A DNA stretch of 64,000 nucleotides from Rickettsiales bacterium UBA4270 (GTDB taxonomy: Bacteria; Pseudomonadota; Alphaproteobacteria; Rickettsiales; Deianiraeaceae), in NCBI GenBank assembly GCA_002395105.1, contig DGWA01000008.1:18558-82557 (forward strand), written 5' to 3'. Below are positions 28,712 to 37,519 of the stretch, one piece after another. The notes under the pieces were generated by a model. It was not told where the DNA came from and ran no database searches. It saw nothing but the letters and a program-made list of their open reading frames with translations. The position numbers were made by a program, and so were the translations under genes. Every line of letters begins with the position of its first letter. Position 1 is the first letter of the stretch.

Positions 28712-29038
28712 TTATTTATTATTGGCTTTTTTTATTGCAACATTTGATTTTTGTTTTTTTGCAATTTCCATTTCTAATTTTTTAATAATCATTTTTTTAA
28801 TCAATTTGCTTTGAAACATTTCAAAATCCATTTGTTTCTCTACAAAATTTTTCATCATTGCATGTTTCACAACACATGGCGCAAATGCTTTAACTGTAAA
28901 CAATGATACTATAAAACTAACACATACAACCATTAAAAATGTGCAAAATTTACATTTTTTAGCGCAACATTTTTTTTCATCGCAGCATTTTTCTTTACAA
29001 CATTCATTTTTACAATTTTTTTCACAATCATTACTCAT
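28712..29038 (-). CDS. Cys-rich single-pass membrane protein, possible metal binder
   Basis: Not recognised as a known family. It has 108 residues. The first 32 hold ten Cys, three of them as CC pairs (13-14, 18-19, 24-25) among Lys and Glu, then one membrane segment (about 31-50) and a helical, basic C-terminal tail with Met-rich stretches. No signal peptide precedes the Cys cluster, so it is probably cytoplasmic and the tail periplasmic, or the reverse. Metal (Cu, Zn) or iron-sulfur binding is inferred from Cys density only. It has a strong consensus-like promoter (29062-29090) and its own terminator, so is a monocistronic and probably highly expressed gene. Confidence 0.8.
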   Translation of the reverse strand: MSNDCEKNCKNECCKEKCCDEKKCCAKKCKFCTFLMVVCVSFIVSLFTVKAFAPCVVKHAMMKNFVEKQMDFEMFQSKLIKKMIIKKLEMEIAKKQKSNVAIKKANNK

Positions 29039-29061
29039 AATTAAAAAAATAAAACTGATAT

Positions 29062-29090
29062 ATAATAGTGAAAAAGCAACAATGTGTCAA
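29062..29090 (-). promoter_or_regulatory. Strong sigma-70-type promoter of the Cys-rich gene
   Basis: On the minus strand TTGACA (29090-29085), a 17-nt spacer, then TATTAT (29067-29062), five of six matches to the -10 consensus. Transcription would start about 17 nt before the ATG at 29038. Confidence 0.65.
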
Positions 29091-29181
29091 AAAAAAATTA
29101 AACTTTTAGTTAAAAAATGACAAAAACAATAATTCTTTTTAAAACTTAGTCAAAAAATGTTTTTATAATTAAACAAAATAA

Positions 29182-30168
29182 CTAATCTACGTTTACTACT
29201 AATGAACCAGTAGTATTACCACTTTCTAAATCAGTATGAGCTTGAGGTATTCCTTCTAAACCGTATTTTGAAATATTTGGCATTATTATTCCTTTTGATA
29301 GAGCTTCAAAAACATTTGCGGCCGAAAGTATTAATTCATATCTATTTGCCATATATAATTCAAGAACTGGTGCTGAAAAAAATAAACTTTTTTCTCTTAG
29401 TCTAAACACATCTACTGCATCAAGTTTTCCACCTGAATAGCCATAACTAATATAAAAACCAAATGGTTTTATTGAATTCAATGATGCCTCAAAAACAGGT
29501 TTGCCTATTCCATCATATACCGCTCTTACACCTTTTCCATTTGTATATTCTGCAACTTTTTTTAAAATATCATCTTTTTCTCTATTAATAACATAATCAA
29601 TTCCTGAGGATAATGCTATTGAAACCTTACTATCATCACGTACTGTACCAATTACATGTAATCCTGAGTATTTAGCCCATTTTGCAAGTAAATGGCCAAC
29701 TCCTCCTGCTACTGAATGTATCATTATCCAATCGTCTTTTTGAGCTTTGAATGTTTTAAATAATAAATATTCAGCTGTTAAACCTTTTCTTAAAACACCA
29801 GCTGCAGTTGTTGAAGTTATATCGTCTGGAATATGAAAAATATATCTATAATCAACTAAATTTTGTTCAGCATATGCGCCAAGACGACAAAAAGCATATC
29901 CAACTCTATCTCCAACTTTAAAACCATTTACTTTCGAACCTATACGTAATATTTTTCCAACTGCCTCAAAACCTAAAATTGGTGTTTTTCCGAATTCTTC
30001 AGGTATTATATAATCTCCACGTCTATACATTATATCATCAAAATTTATACCAACAGATGAATGTTGTATTAGAACATCAGTTTCTCCTATGTTATTAAAA
30101 TCTTGAACTTCTTGTATCTTTAACTTTGTGCTGTCCCCAACGCCTCCAACAAGAACACACGCTCTCAT
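29182..30168 (-). CDS. NADPH:quinone reductase-like zinc-less alcohol dehydrogenase family protein
   Basis: A 328-residue medium-chain reductase of the zeta-crystallin/quinone oxidoreductase type. The N-terminal GroES-like domain contains GINFDDIMYRRGDY and PILGFEAVG; the Rossmann part has AGGVGHLLAKWAKYSG and VIGTVRDDSK, fitting NADPH. The Cys/His zinc ligands of true alcohol dehydrogenases are absent, as expected. Usual role: two- or one-electron reduction of quinones or enones. Its ATG overlaps the stop of the BamE-like gene by 4 bp (ATGA), so translation is probably coupled. Confidence 0.87.
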   Translation of the reverse strand: MRACVLVGGVGDSTKLKIQEVQDFNNIGETDVLIQHSSVGINFDDIMYRRGDYIIPEEFGKTPILGFEAVGKILRIGSKVNGFKVGDRVGYAFCRLGAYAEQNLVDYRYIFHIPDDITSTTAAGVLRKGLTAEYLLFKTFKAQKDDWIMIHSVAGGVGHLLAKWAKYSGLHVIGTVRDDSKVSIALSSGIDYVINREKDDILKKVAEYTNGKGVRAVYDGIGKPVFEASLNSIKPFGFYISYGYSGGKLDAVDVFRLREKSLFFSAPVLELYMANRYELILSAANVFEALSKGIIMPNISKYGLEGIPQAHTDLESGNTTGSLVVNVD

Positions 30169-30542
30169 AATGGTTTTTTAAAACTTGTATTATATTTTGT
30201 CATTTTTGTTTTTTCAATTTTGGTTAAGGACATTTGTTTAAGCTCTTTTGCAACTTGATTTTCAAAGAAAATACACATAAATTGATAATTTGGTTTAAAA
30301 AAACGATTAAATGAAACTCTTTTTCCTTCTGCATCTATATAACAAATAATATCATTCATTGGATGATTTATAAAACTTGGTGAGCCAAATTTATCTATTA
30401 TTTGTGTCATTGTTAGTTTTTTTTCTACGGCAGTTTTTATGTCAATTTCATCATTTTCTTCAAATTTGTATCCTCTATGAACGGAAAGACAACCGTTTAG
30501 TAAAATACATATAATTGTAAGCTGAAAAAAACTTTTCACCAT
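30165..30542 (-). CDS. bamE: BamE/OmlA-like outer-membrane assembly lipoprotein
   Basis: A 125-residue lipoprotein. The signal peptide ends LLNGC, a lipobox-like sequence giving a lipidated Cys. The mature part carries the BamE signature LTMTQIIDKFGSPS and the expected later strands (MNDIICYID, FMCIFFENQVAKEL). BamE is an accessory subunit of the BAM complex that inserts beta-barrels in the outer membrane. I chose the ATG at 30542 rather than one seven codons upstream because it gives a compact signal peptide and because a CTTGAAAATAA element ends exactly 30 nt before it. Overlaps the quinone reductase gene by 4 bp. Confidence 0.72.
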   Translation of the reverse strand: MVKSFFQLTIICILLNGCLSVHRGYKFEENDEIDIKTAVEKKLTMTQIIDKFGSPSFINHPMNDIICYIDAEGKRVSFNRFFKPNYQFMCIFFENQVAKELKQMSLTKIEKTKMTKYNTSFKKPL

Positions 30543-30567
30543 TTTAATGACAATGATAAACAAATCA

Positions 30568-30578
30568 TTATTTTCAAG
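30568..30578 (-). promoter_or_regulatory. CTTGAAAATAA element of bamE
   Basis: Minus-strand CTTGAAAATAA, identical to the ruvB element, with TTGAAA ending 30 nt before the ATG at 30542. Confidence 0.4.
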
Positions 30579-30641
30579 TATTTTTTATTGTATTGATTTT
30601 TATTTTACGGTTATTATCAATGAGTTTGGTTTTGTGTATAC

Positions 30642-32369
30642 ATGTCTTTTCTTAAGAATATAATACAGTTTTTTCAACAAAAAGAACAAGATAAAAAAAA
30701 TGGTTTAAAATACAATATAATATTCATGCTTTTATTATTGTGCATGATTTTTGCTGGAGATATCTTCTTGGTAATGATAAAGAGAAATAGTATTTTAATC
30801 GATAGCATTGTAAGTATGATAATGTTATTTTTGAGTGTTTTTTCATTATCATTTTGCAGTAAATATACAAAAATTATTGTTGCAACAATTATAATTATTC
30901 CACTGGCAATTAGTTTAAATTATACAACATATTTTGAAAATCCAATTAGACCAGATGATGTTATTGAAGCTTTTTATGCTAGATCACAGTCAGATATTGT
31001 TGATTGTTTTTCATATGTTTGGTTTATAGAACCATTTATAATTGTTCCGTATATTATGGTTATATGTTTTAGTATTTTTTATGATAAAAAAATGCGTCAT
31101 TGCAGATTTTTTACTTTAATTATACCAATTGTATTATGTATTATTTTCGTAAGTGCTTATAAAGGAGATAAATTTTTTTATGCTACTCCTTTAAAAGGAA
31201 GAGCTAGTATATTTAATTGCTTTAAAACGTTTCCTTGGGTTATTATTCATTATAATGATCATATTGTAGAAAATAACTACAATATTTTGCCAAGCAAAAT
31301 ACAACAACCTTATAAGATAACAAAAATACAATCAAAAAAACTTCCGAGAGTAGTTTTTTTAATATGGGGAGAAAGTACTAATGCTGATTATTTATCATTA
31401 TATGGTAAAAGTAGATTTATAAATGATTTTAAATCTACACCAAAATTAGAAAAGATCGCATCCAAAGAAAAACATAAATTTACAATATTAAAAGCTATAT
31501 CAGGTGGATGTAATACTGTTGGTTCGACAGCTTTGTTTTTTAATCTTTTAAACGAACCTACTAATAAAAAATCTAAACAAGATTTATTTGCTTTAGCTAA
31601 AAAAAATGGATATAAAACATATTTACTTTCTGCTCAAGAAACATGTCTATTTGAAGAAAAGATTGTAAGAAATATTGATCAAATTGTTTCAAAAGACACA
31701 CATATTGCATTGCCTAGATCGTATAAAGATGATTATCTGTTAAAACAGATTAAAAAACTTGATCTTTCTAAAGGTAAGCACTTTATTGTAATTCAATTTC
31801 GTTCAGTACATGAACAGTATCACGCTAATTACGCCAGACATAAAGAATATAAACATTTTAAGAAGAACAGTAAAGATGATCGTAAGACTGCGTCAAGAAA
31901 AACATATATCAATAATGTTCTTTATCTTGATTATTTACTGTCAGAAGTTATTAATTTTGCAAAGAAAAATAATGCAGATTATATTATACACACATCAGAT
32001 CATGGTGAATTTATCGGTACTAATATCAATGGCGATGAAGATGGAAACTTTTTCGGTCATTGTCGTCTAGGTTTTGGAGACATGACTGTTCCATTTATGT
32101 TTTATCAAAAAAATCCAGATAAAGCTTTGCAAGCCGAATTAAAAAAAAAGAAAATTATAACACATTCAGAAATAAGCCTTTTAGTTGCTAAAATACTTGG
32201 ATTTGATGTTAAAAGACAGAGCGATGAAAAAGATATGTTTTTTATGTATGCTTCATGTGTAGGCACAGTAAATTGTGAAATAATGAAAGTAAAACGTGAA
32301 AATGGTAAATTTAAACAAATATACAAAGGTTCTGCGATTGAATATTTAAAGAAAAAATATAATTTTTAA
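30642..32369 (+). CDS. Phosphoethanolamine transferase-like membrane sulfatase-fold enzyme (EptA family)
   Basis: A 575-residue inner-membrane enzyme. The first 190 residues have about five hydrophobic segments; the rest is a periplasmic alkaline-phosphatase/sulfatase fold. Key sites: IWGESTNADYLSLYG (metal-binding Glu and the family signature), a Thr in SGGCNTVGSTAL that matches the nucleophile position, and TSDHGEF with metal-binding Asp and His. Such enzymes move phosphoethanolamine from phosphatidylethanolamine to lipid A or core sugars, altering charge and resistance to cationic peptides. Which acceptor is used cannot be told. It is divergent from bamE and convergent with the EamA gene. 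Confidence 0.82.
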   Translation: MSFLKNIIQFFQQKEQDKKNGLKYNIIFMLLLLCMIFAGDIFLVMIKRNSILIDSIVSMIMLFLSVFSLSFCSKYTKIIVATIIIIPLAISLNYTTYFENPIRPDDVIEAFYARSQSDIVDCFSYVWFIEPFIIVPYIMVICFSIFYDKKMRHCRFFTLIIPIVLCIIFVSAYKGDKFFYATPLKGRASIFNCFKTFPWVIIHYNDHIVENNYNILPSKIQQPYKITKIQSKKLPRVVFLIWGESTNADYLSLYGKSRFINDFKSTPKLEKIASKEKHKFTILKAISGGCNTVGSTALFFNLLNEPTNKKSKQDLFALAKKNGYKTYLLSAQETCLFEEKIVRNIDQIVSKDTHIALPRSYKDDYLLKQIKKLDLSKGKHFIVIQFRSVHEQYHANYARHKEYKHFKKNSKDDRKTASRKTYINNVLYLDYLLSEVINFAKKNNADYIIHTSDHGEFIGTNINGDEDGNFFGHCRLGFGDMTVPFMFYQKNPDKALQAELKKKKIITHSEISLLVAKILGFDVKRQSDEKDMFFMYASCVGTVNCEIMKVKRENGKFKQIYKGSAIEYLKKKYNF

Positions 32370-32394
32370 TTTTAATTTTAAATTAAAGTAGTAT

Positions 32395-33255
32395 TTATTT
32401 AATTTTTAATTTTTTCAAAACCATTGAACTAATGATTATTATTGATACTCCAATTATTTGGTAGATTTCAAGATGTTCATTTAGAATTAAAAAACTAAAT
32501 ATTATTGAAAATACAATGTTAAAATATCTTAATGGTTGAACTTCGACAACAGGAAGTGTCTTGAATGCAAATGTTATTAATATTCTTTCAATCAAATATC
32601 CTAATGTTGTTAATGTGATTAATGTAATAATTTTTATATTAATTTCTGGGATTTTATGGATAATAATCCATGAAATTGGTGCCAAAATTAATAGACGTAT
32701 AAAAACTAGAAAACTAGAAGAAAATATTTGTAATTTTTTAATTAAAATAGCAATAAAAGCATATAAAAAAATATCAATCAATATGAGTATATATCCAATA
32801 TTAAACTTGTTGAAGGAAAATTTATAAATTATAAATACAGCAATTGAATTAATTAAAAATGATATTTTTATTTTCTTAGTTATTTTTTCATGTAATATTA
32901 TACTTGCAACAATAGATGTTACAATTGGACTTAAAAATAATATAATTATTGCATTATTTACTGGTACAGTTTGAATACTGGTAAACCATGCATATGTATC
33001 TAAACTTGAGAGAAGACCGAAAGTTAAAAGATATATTACTATTTTTCTATTAATTTTATTACTATTTTTAGTTTGTATAAACTCATAAATACCTGGTTTT
33101 AATAAAATAATTAAAGATAATGTGGATCTTAAACATATAATTTCAGGAATTGTCAAAATTTCATTCAATCCAATGTATTTTACAATATTTATTGTTAAGA
33201 TGTTTATAGAAACGCCAAATAAATAAATTATTTTTTGATTTAAAAAATTTAGCAT
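32395..33255 (-). CDS. EamA-type drug/metabolite transporter
   Basis: A 286-residue protein with about ten hydrophobic segments arranged as two EamA repeats. Recognisable parts are RSTLSLIILLKPG after the first helix pair, NAIIILFLSPIVTSIVA in the first repeat, and QPLRYFNIVFSIIFSFLILNEHLE in the second. In intracellular Rickettsiales such carriers import S-adenosylmethionine or amino acids, but the family is broad and the substrate cannot be inferred. It is convergent with the EptA-like gene and divergent from murC. Confidence 0.85.
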   Translation of the reverse strand: MLNFLNQKIIYLFGVSINILTINIVKYIGLNEILTIPEIICLRSTLSLIILLKPGIYEFIQTKNSNKINRKIVIYLLTFGLLSSLDTYAWFTSIQTVPVNNAIIILFLSPIVTSIVASIILHEKITKKIKISFLINSIAVFIIYKFSFNKFNIGYILILIDIFLYAFIAILIKKLQIFSSSFLVFIRLLILAPISWIIIHKIPEINIKIITLITLTTLGYLIERILITFAFKTLPVVEVQPLRYFNIVFSIIFSFLILNEHLEIYQIIGVSIIIISSMVLKKLKIK

Positions 33256-33299
33256 ATAAAAATCTATTTTTAGTAAAGCTTTGTAATTTTAATTTTTAT

Positions 33300-33310
33300 C
33301 TTGCAAATTA
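33300..33310 (+). promoter_or_regulatory. CTTGCAAATTA element of murC
   Basis: Exact CTTGCAAATTA. TTGCAA ends 27 nt before an ATG (33333) and 38 nt before the in-frame GTG (33344) of murC. The ATG is out of frame by one base across a T8 run. Confidence 0.4.
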
Positions 33311-33343
33311 TATTTAATAAAAGAACACTCGTATGTTTTTTTT

Positions 33344-34774
33344 GTGCCTATTTTTCGAGGAATTTTTGATTTTATTAAACATAAGAAAAGTAAATTATTT
33401 ATATGTGGAATAGGTGGTATAGGTACTAGCGGATTGGCTATTTTAGCAAGATCTTGCGGATATGATGTTTATGGAAGTAATGAGGAAGAAAATAAGAATA
33501 CTGAAAAACTTAAAAAACTTGGAATTAATGTAGTAATAGGACATAAAGCTGAAAATCTAGGTAATTGTGATATTTTTGTTTATTCCAGAGCGATTGATTT
33601 ATCAACAAATATTGAAGCAATAGAAGCAAAAGCAAGACATATCCCAATGCTTGAAAGAGGTTTAATGCTTTCAAATTTAATGTCTGATTATTATAATATA
33701 GTTATAGCTGGTAGTCATGGAAAAACAACAACTACTGGACTTATTGGCAATGTACTAAGTAAGCTCAATGAAAAACCTAATATTTTAATAGGAGGTGTTT
33801 TAAATGAATATGAAGCAAATTGTAAAGTTGGTAATAAAAAATATTTTGTTGTTGAAAGCGATGAAAGTGATGGTAGTTTTCTTGAAATGCCCGCAAATAT
33901 AGGTGTTATAACTAATATAGATCCAGAACATATGGAGTTCTATAAGACAGTTGATAATTTAGAATATTATTTTTTTCGTTTTGCTAAAAAAATTATAAGT
34001 AATAATGGTTCTATTGTTGTGTGTATTGATGATGAAATTGGACGAAAAATAGTAGATAGTGTCAATCATAAAAATACAATAACTTATAGTGCAAATGATA
34101 AAAATGCTGACTTTTATTGTGAAAATATAAAACTTGAACGAAATGGCATTATTTTTGATGTAATTAATAATATTGAAAATCTTTCTGAAAAGAATGTTTA
34201 TTTATCTAATATGTTTGGTAAAATTAATGCAGCAAATGTACTTGCTGCTTTTGCAATAGGTTTTTTACTTAACAAGAATAGTAGCGACATTGCGAAAACA
34301 TTTTCTAAGTTTGAAGGTATACAAAAACGTTTTACAATAGTTGGAAAATACAAAAATACAATTATCGTCGATGATTATGCTCATAATCCTCAAAAAATTA
34401 GTTGTGCAATTGATTCTGCTAAACATTATATGACTTGTAATGACTTAAAAGGTAAACTTACTGTTATTTTTGAACCACATAGATATACTAGGGTTAGAGA
34501 TAGTATTGATTTATTTTCTGAAAGTTTAAAAGTTGCAGATAATGTTTTGGTTTTACCAATTTATGCATCTTCTGAACGTGAGATTGATGGTATAAATCAA
34601 GAATATGTTGTAAATAAATGCAAAGAAAAAAATAATAATGTTTTTATGTGCAAAATGAATGTTGAAAATATTAAATCTAAACTTTCAGAAATTAATGCAT
34701 TTGGTGAAGACAATTTAATAGTATTCATGGGAGCTGGTAGAAGTTCTAGAATAGCACATGAGATAGTTGAATAG
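33344..34774 (+). CDS. murC: UDP-N-acetylmuramate-L-alanine ligase
   Basis: A 476-residue Mur ligase that adds L-Ala to UDP-MurNAc in peptidoglycan precursor synthesis. It has the N-terminal UDP-binding GIGGIGTSGLA, the P-loop AGSHGKTTTT, VVESDESDGSFL typical of MurC, and the C-terminal VDDYAHNP and EPHRYTR motifs. The in-frame start is a GTG at 33344. An ATG 11 nt upstream is separated from it by TTTTTTTT and would need one extra T to be in frame. It precedes asd by 17 bp, so two cell-wall genes are probably cotranscribed. Other mur genes are not in the window. Confidence 0.96.
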   Translation: MPIFRGIFDFIKHKKSKLFICGIGGIGTSGLAILARSCGYDVYGSNEEENKNTEKLKKLGINVVIGHKAENLGNCDIFVYSRAIDLSTNIEAIEAKARHIPMLERGLMLSNLMSDYYNIVIAGSHGKTTTTGLIGNVLSKLNEKPNILIGGVLNEYEANCKVGNKKYFVVESDESDGSFLEMPANIGVITNIDPEHMEFYKTVDNLEYYFFRFAKKIISNNGSIVVCIDDEIGRKIVDSVNHKNTITYSANDKNADFYCENIKLERNGIIFDVINNIENLSEKNVYLSNMFGKINAANVLAAFAIGFLLNKNSSDIAKTFSKFEGIQKRFTIVGKYKNTIIVDDYAHNPQKISCAIDSAKHYMTCNDLKGKLTVIFEPHRYTRVRDSIDLFSESLKVADNVLVLPIYASSEREIDGINQEYVVNKCKEKNNNVFMCKMNVENIKSKLSEINAFGEDNLIVFMGAGRSSRIAHEIVE

Positions 34775-34791
34775 TTGAAATGAATTGATTT

Positions 34792-35841
34792 ATGGGTAGT
34801 AGAAAAAAATATAATATTGCAGTTGTTGGTGCAACTGGAAATGTTGGAAGAGAGATATTGACAATATTAGATGAACGTGAATTTCCAATTGAAAATGTTT
34901 TTGCTTTGGCTTCAAGTAGATCTGTTGGCAAAAAAGTATCATTATCATTAACAAGACATATTGAAGTAGAAGATCTTGAATTTTTTGATTTTAATAAAAA
35001 TAATGTCGATATTGCTTTTTTCTGTGCTGGAGCCGAAATTAGCAATAAATATGCAGAAAAAGTTGCAAATTCCGGTTGCGTTGTAATTGATAAATCAAGT
35101 TTATTTAGAATGGACAAAGATGTTCCTTTAATTGTTCCGGAAATAAATGGAAATCAACTAAAACATTTACCAAAAAGAAATATAATAGCAACACCAAACT
35201 GTACGACTATTCCTCTTGTTTTATGCCTTAAACCTCTTGATAAAAAATATGAAATAAAACGTGTTGTTGTTACAACATTTCAATCTGTTTCTGGAACTGG
35301 GAAAAAAGCAATGGATGAATTGTATAACCAAACAAAAGGTTATTATGAAGCAGAAATTCAACATATTGAAAATGATAATTTAAAAGGTAAAATTTATCCA
35401 AAACAAATCGCTTTTAATTGCATTCCTCAATGCGATATTTTTTCTCATGATGGTTTTACAAAAGAAGAAGATAAGATTATTAATGAAACAAATAAGATTT
35501 TGAATAAAAAAATTAATCTATCTGTTACTTGCGTTAGAGTTCCTGTTTTTCGTTGTCATGCAGAAAGTGTGAATATTGAGTTTAAGAAAAAATTTGATTT
35601 AGAAGAATTAAGAGAATTGTTAAGTGATTCGGATGCTGTTGTTGTCCAAGATAGGCAACAGGATGGAGGGTATGCCGTTCAAACAGAGGCGATAGGGACT
35701 AATTGTGTTTTTGTATCTCGTTTACGTCGTGATTTTAGTGTTAAAAATGGTATAAATTTTTGGATTGTATGTGATAATTTGCGGAAAGGTTCTGCATTAA
35801 ATGGAGTGCAGATAGCTGAAGAATTAATAGAAAATATATAA
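34792..35841 (+). CDS. asd: Aspartate-semialdehyde dehydrogenase
   Basis: A 349-residue NADPH enzyme that reduces aspartyl phosphate to aspartate semialdehyde, on the way to diaminopimelate, lysine, threonine and methionine. It has the N-terminal Rossmann VVGATGNVGREIL, the catalytic Cys in ATPNCTTIPLV and the substrate-binding RVPVFRCHAESVNIE with the active-site His. Length and motifs are normal. It follows murC, consistent with supply of diaminopimelate for the wall, and is convergent with a small gene of unknown function (2 bp between stops). Confidence 0.96.
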   Translation: MGSRKKYNIAVVGATGNVGREILTILDEREFPIENVFALASSRSVGKKVSLSLTRHIEVEDLEFFDFNKNNVDIAFFCAGAEISNKYAEKVANSGCVVIDKSSLFRMDKDVPLIVPEINGNQLKHLPKRNIIATPNCTTIPLVLCLKPLDKKYEIKRVVVTTFQSVSGTGKKAMDELYNQTKGYYEAEIQHIENDNLKGKIYPKQIAFNCIPQCDIFSHDGFTKEEDKIINETNKILNKKINLSVTCVRVPVFRCHAESVNIEFKKKFDLEELRELLSDSDAVVVQDRQQDGGYAVQTEAIGTNCVFVSRLRRDFSVKNGINFWIVCDNLRKGSALNGVQIAEELIENI

Positions 35842-35843
35842 CA

Positions 35844-36143
35844 TTATCTATCAATTGCAAAACCATCAAATGTTTTTTCAACAATTTTCGCACCTTTGTT
35901 AAAGGCCATATTTCCAAGATTTGTTCCAGCTGAATATGCTTTATTTGTATTAGCATTTATATGTACAACTTCATTTATTTTTTCACAAGTTTGTTGTAAT
36001 CCAGTTCTTAATAGAGGTTTATTTTGTATAAAAGCAGTTGAGAATTGATTTGCATCTTTTAGCACTGGAGTTGAAAATACACCTGAAGTTTGTGCACCAA
36101 TTGTTTTTGCCGCATCTCCGATTGGAAAATTTATTTCTGCCAT
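35844..36143 (-). CDS. Small protein, function unknown
   Basis: Not recognised. From the ATG at 36143 it has 99 residues (three more from an upstream start). It is soluble, without signal peptide or membrane segment, and rich in Asn, Ala, Thr and Lys: MAEINFPIGDAAKTIGA at the start and KIVEKTFDGFAIDR at the end. Less Lys/Ile-biased than typical spurious frames in this AT-rich DNA, which supports it being real. It lies between asd (convergent) and the malic enzyme (divergent). Confidence 0.6.
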   Translation of the reverse strand: MAEINFPIGDAAKTIGAQTSGVFSTPVLKDANQFSTAFIQNKPLLRTGLQQTCEKINEVVHINANTNKAYSAGTNLGNMAFNKGAKIVEKTFDGFAIDR

Positions 36144-36210
36144 ACTAATCAATTTTAATTTAGTATATTTTTTTTTATAAACAAAAGCAAAAAAAATATA
36201 GTCATTAGAT

Positions 36211-36221
36211 ATTGCAAATTA
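36211..36221 (+). promoter_or_regulatory. ATTGCAAATTA element of the malic enzyme gene
   Basis: TTGCAAATTA at 36212-36221, with TTGCAA ending 29 nt before the ATG at 36246. This gene also has AGGTAAG about 5 nt before the start, one of very few possible Shine-Dalgarno sequences in the window. Confidence 0.45.
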
Positions 36222-36245
36222 AAAAAGTTTTTTTAGGTAAGATTT

Positions 36246-37430
36246 ATGGTTTCTAAAGAAGAAGTTTTGAAGTTTCATTCTAAAAATAAAGCAGGTAAAA
36301 TAGAAATATCTTTAACTAAGAAGATAGAAAATGCTAATGATTTATCGATAGCATATTCTCCTGGTGTTGCATTTCCTTGTTTAGAAATTCAAAAAAATCC
36401 TGATTTAGCTTATGATTATACATGTAAAGCTAATACTGTTGCTATAATTTCGAACGGAACAGCAGTGTTAGGACTTGGTGATATAGGTTCGCTAGCTGGA
36501 AAACCAGTTATGGAAGGTAAGGCAGCATTAATGAAAGCATTTGCCGGTGTTGATGGTGTAGATATTGAAGTTGAAACGAAAGATGTTGATGAATTTGTAA
36601 CTGTTGTAAAGAATATCGGTCGTACTTTTGGCGGAATAAATCTTGAGGATATTAAGGCTCCTGAATGTTTTGAGATTGAAAAAAGATTACAAGAGGAACT
36701 TGATATTCCTGTTTTTCATGATGACCAACATGGTACAGCTATAGTTGTTGCTGCTGGTCTTTTAAACGCTTGTGAAATAGCCGGGAAAAAGCTTTGTGAG
36801 ACAAAAATTGTTGTAAGTGGCGCTGGTGCTGCTGCATTGGCATGTTGTAATTTATTGTTAAAATTTGGAGTATTGAAGAATAATATAACTATTTGTGATT
36901 CAAAAGGGGTTGTTTATAAAGGGCGTGAAAATATAAATAGTTATAAAGAAGTCTTTGCAAAAGATACAAAAGATAGGACATTATCAGATGCTGTTAAAAA
37001 TTCAGATATTTTTCTTGGTATGTCTTCTGCTGGCGTTCTAAGCAAAGAAATGGTTAAGACAATGGCCGAGAATCCAATAATTTTTGCACTTGCAAATCCA
37101 AATCCTGAAATTTTACCAGAAGAAGCAAAACTTGCAAGAAATGACGTAATAGTAGCAACAGGCAGAAGTGATTATCCAAATCAAGTAAATAATGTTTTAT
37201 GTTTTCCTTATTTATTTAGAGTTGCTCTTGATATGAGAGCTAAAAGGATCACAGATGAAATGCAAATTAACGCAGTAAGAGCACTGTCTGAATTAGCAAG
37301 AGAAGAGGTTATAGATGATGATTTAAAAAAAGCTTATCCAAACCGTGAGTTTAATTTTGGACGAGAATATTTTCTTCCACTTCCATTTGATAAAAGACTT
37401 TTAGAACAATTTAGAAAATTTATAAAATAG
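36246..37430 (+). CDS. Malic enzyme (oxaloacetate-decarboxylating malate dehydrogenase)
   Basis: A 394-residue enzyme that converts malate to pyruvate and CO2 with NAD(P). It has the N-terminal SIAYSPGVAFPC, the substrate block GLGDIGSLAGKPVMEGKA, the metal site in FHDDQHGTA and the Rossmann VVSGAGAAALAC, then VATGRSDYPNQVNN. The phosphotransacetylase domain that follows in many alphaproteobacterial MaeB proteins (about 750 residues) is absent, so this is the short form. Together with PDH it can turn host dicarboxylates into acetyl-CoA. Confidence 0.94.
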   Translation: MVSKEEVLKFHSKNKAGKIEISLTKKIENANDLSIAYSPGVAFPCLEIQKNPDLAYDYTCKANTVAIISNGTAVLGLGDIGSLAGKPVMEGKAALMKAFAGVDGVDIEVETKDVDEFVTVVKNIGRTFGGINLEDIKAPECFEIEKRLQEELDIPVFHDDQHGTAIVVAAGLLNACEIAGKKLCETKIVVSGAGAAALACCNLLLKFGVLKNNITICDSKGVVYKGRENINSYKEVFAKDTKDRTLSDAVKNSDIFLGMSSAGVLSKEMVKTMAENPIIFALANPNPEILPEEAKLARNDVIVATGRSDYPNQVNNVLCFPYLFRVALDMRAKRITDEMQINAVRALSELAREEVIDDDLKKAYPNREFNFGREYFLPLPFDKRLLEQFRKFIK

Positions 37431-37472
37431 AGAAAATTTAATGAAGTGTTTTAAATTTTTAATTTCTTTTTT

Positions 37473-37483
37473 ATTGCAAATAA
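37473..37483 (+). promoter_or_regulatory. ATTGCAAATAA element of the MetE-like gene
   Basis: TTGCAAATAA at 37474-37483, with a TATAAA 14 nt downstream (37494-37499). The hexamer ends 41 nt before the ATG at 37520. Confidence 0.4.
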
Positions 37484-37519
37484 TAATTTAATGTATAAAT
37501 TCCATGTGGTCGGCTTATT

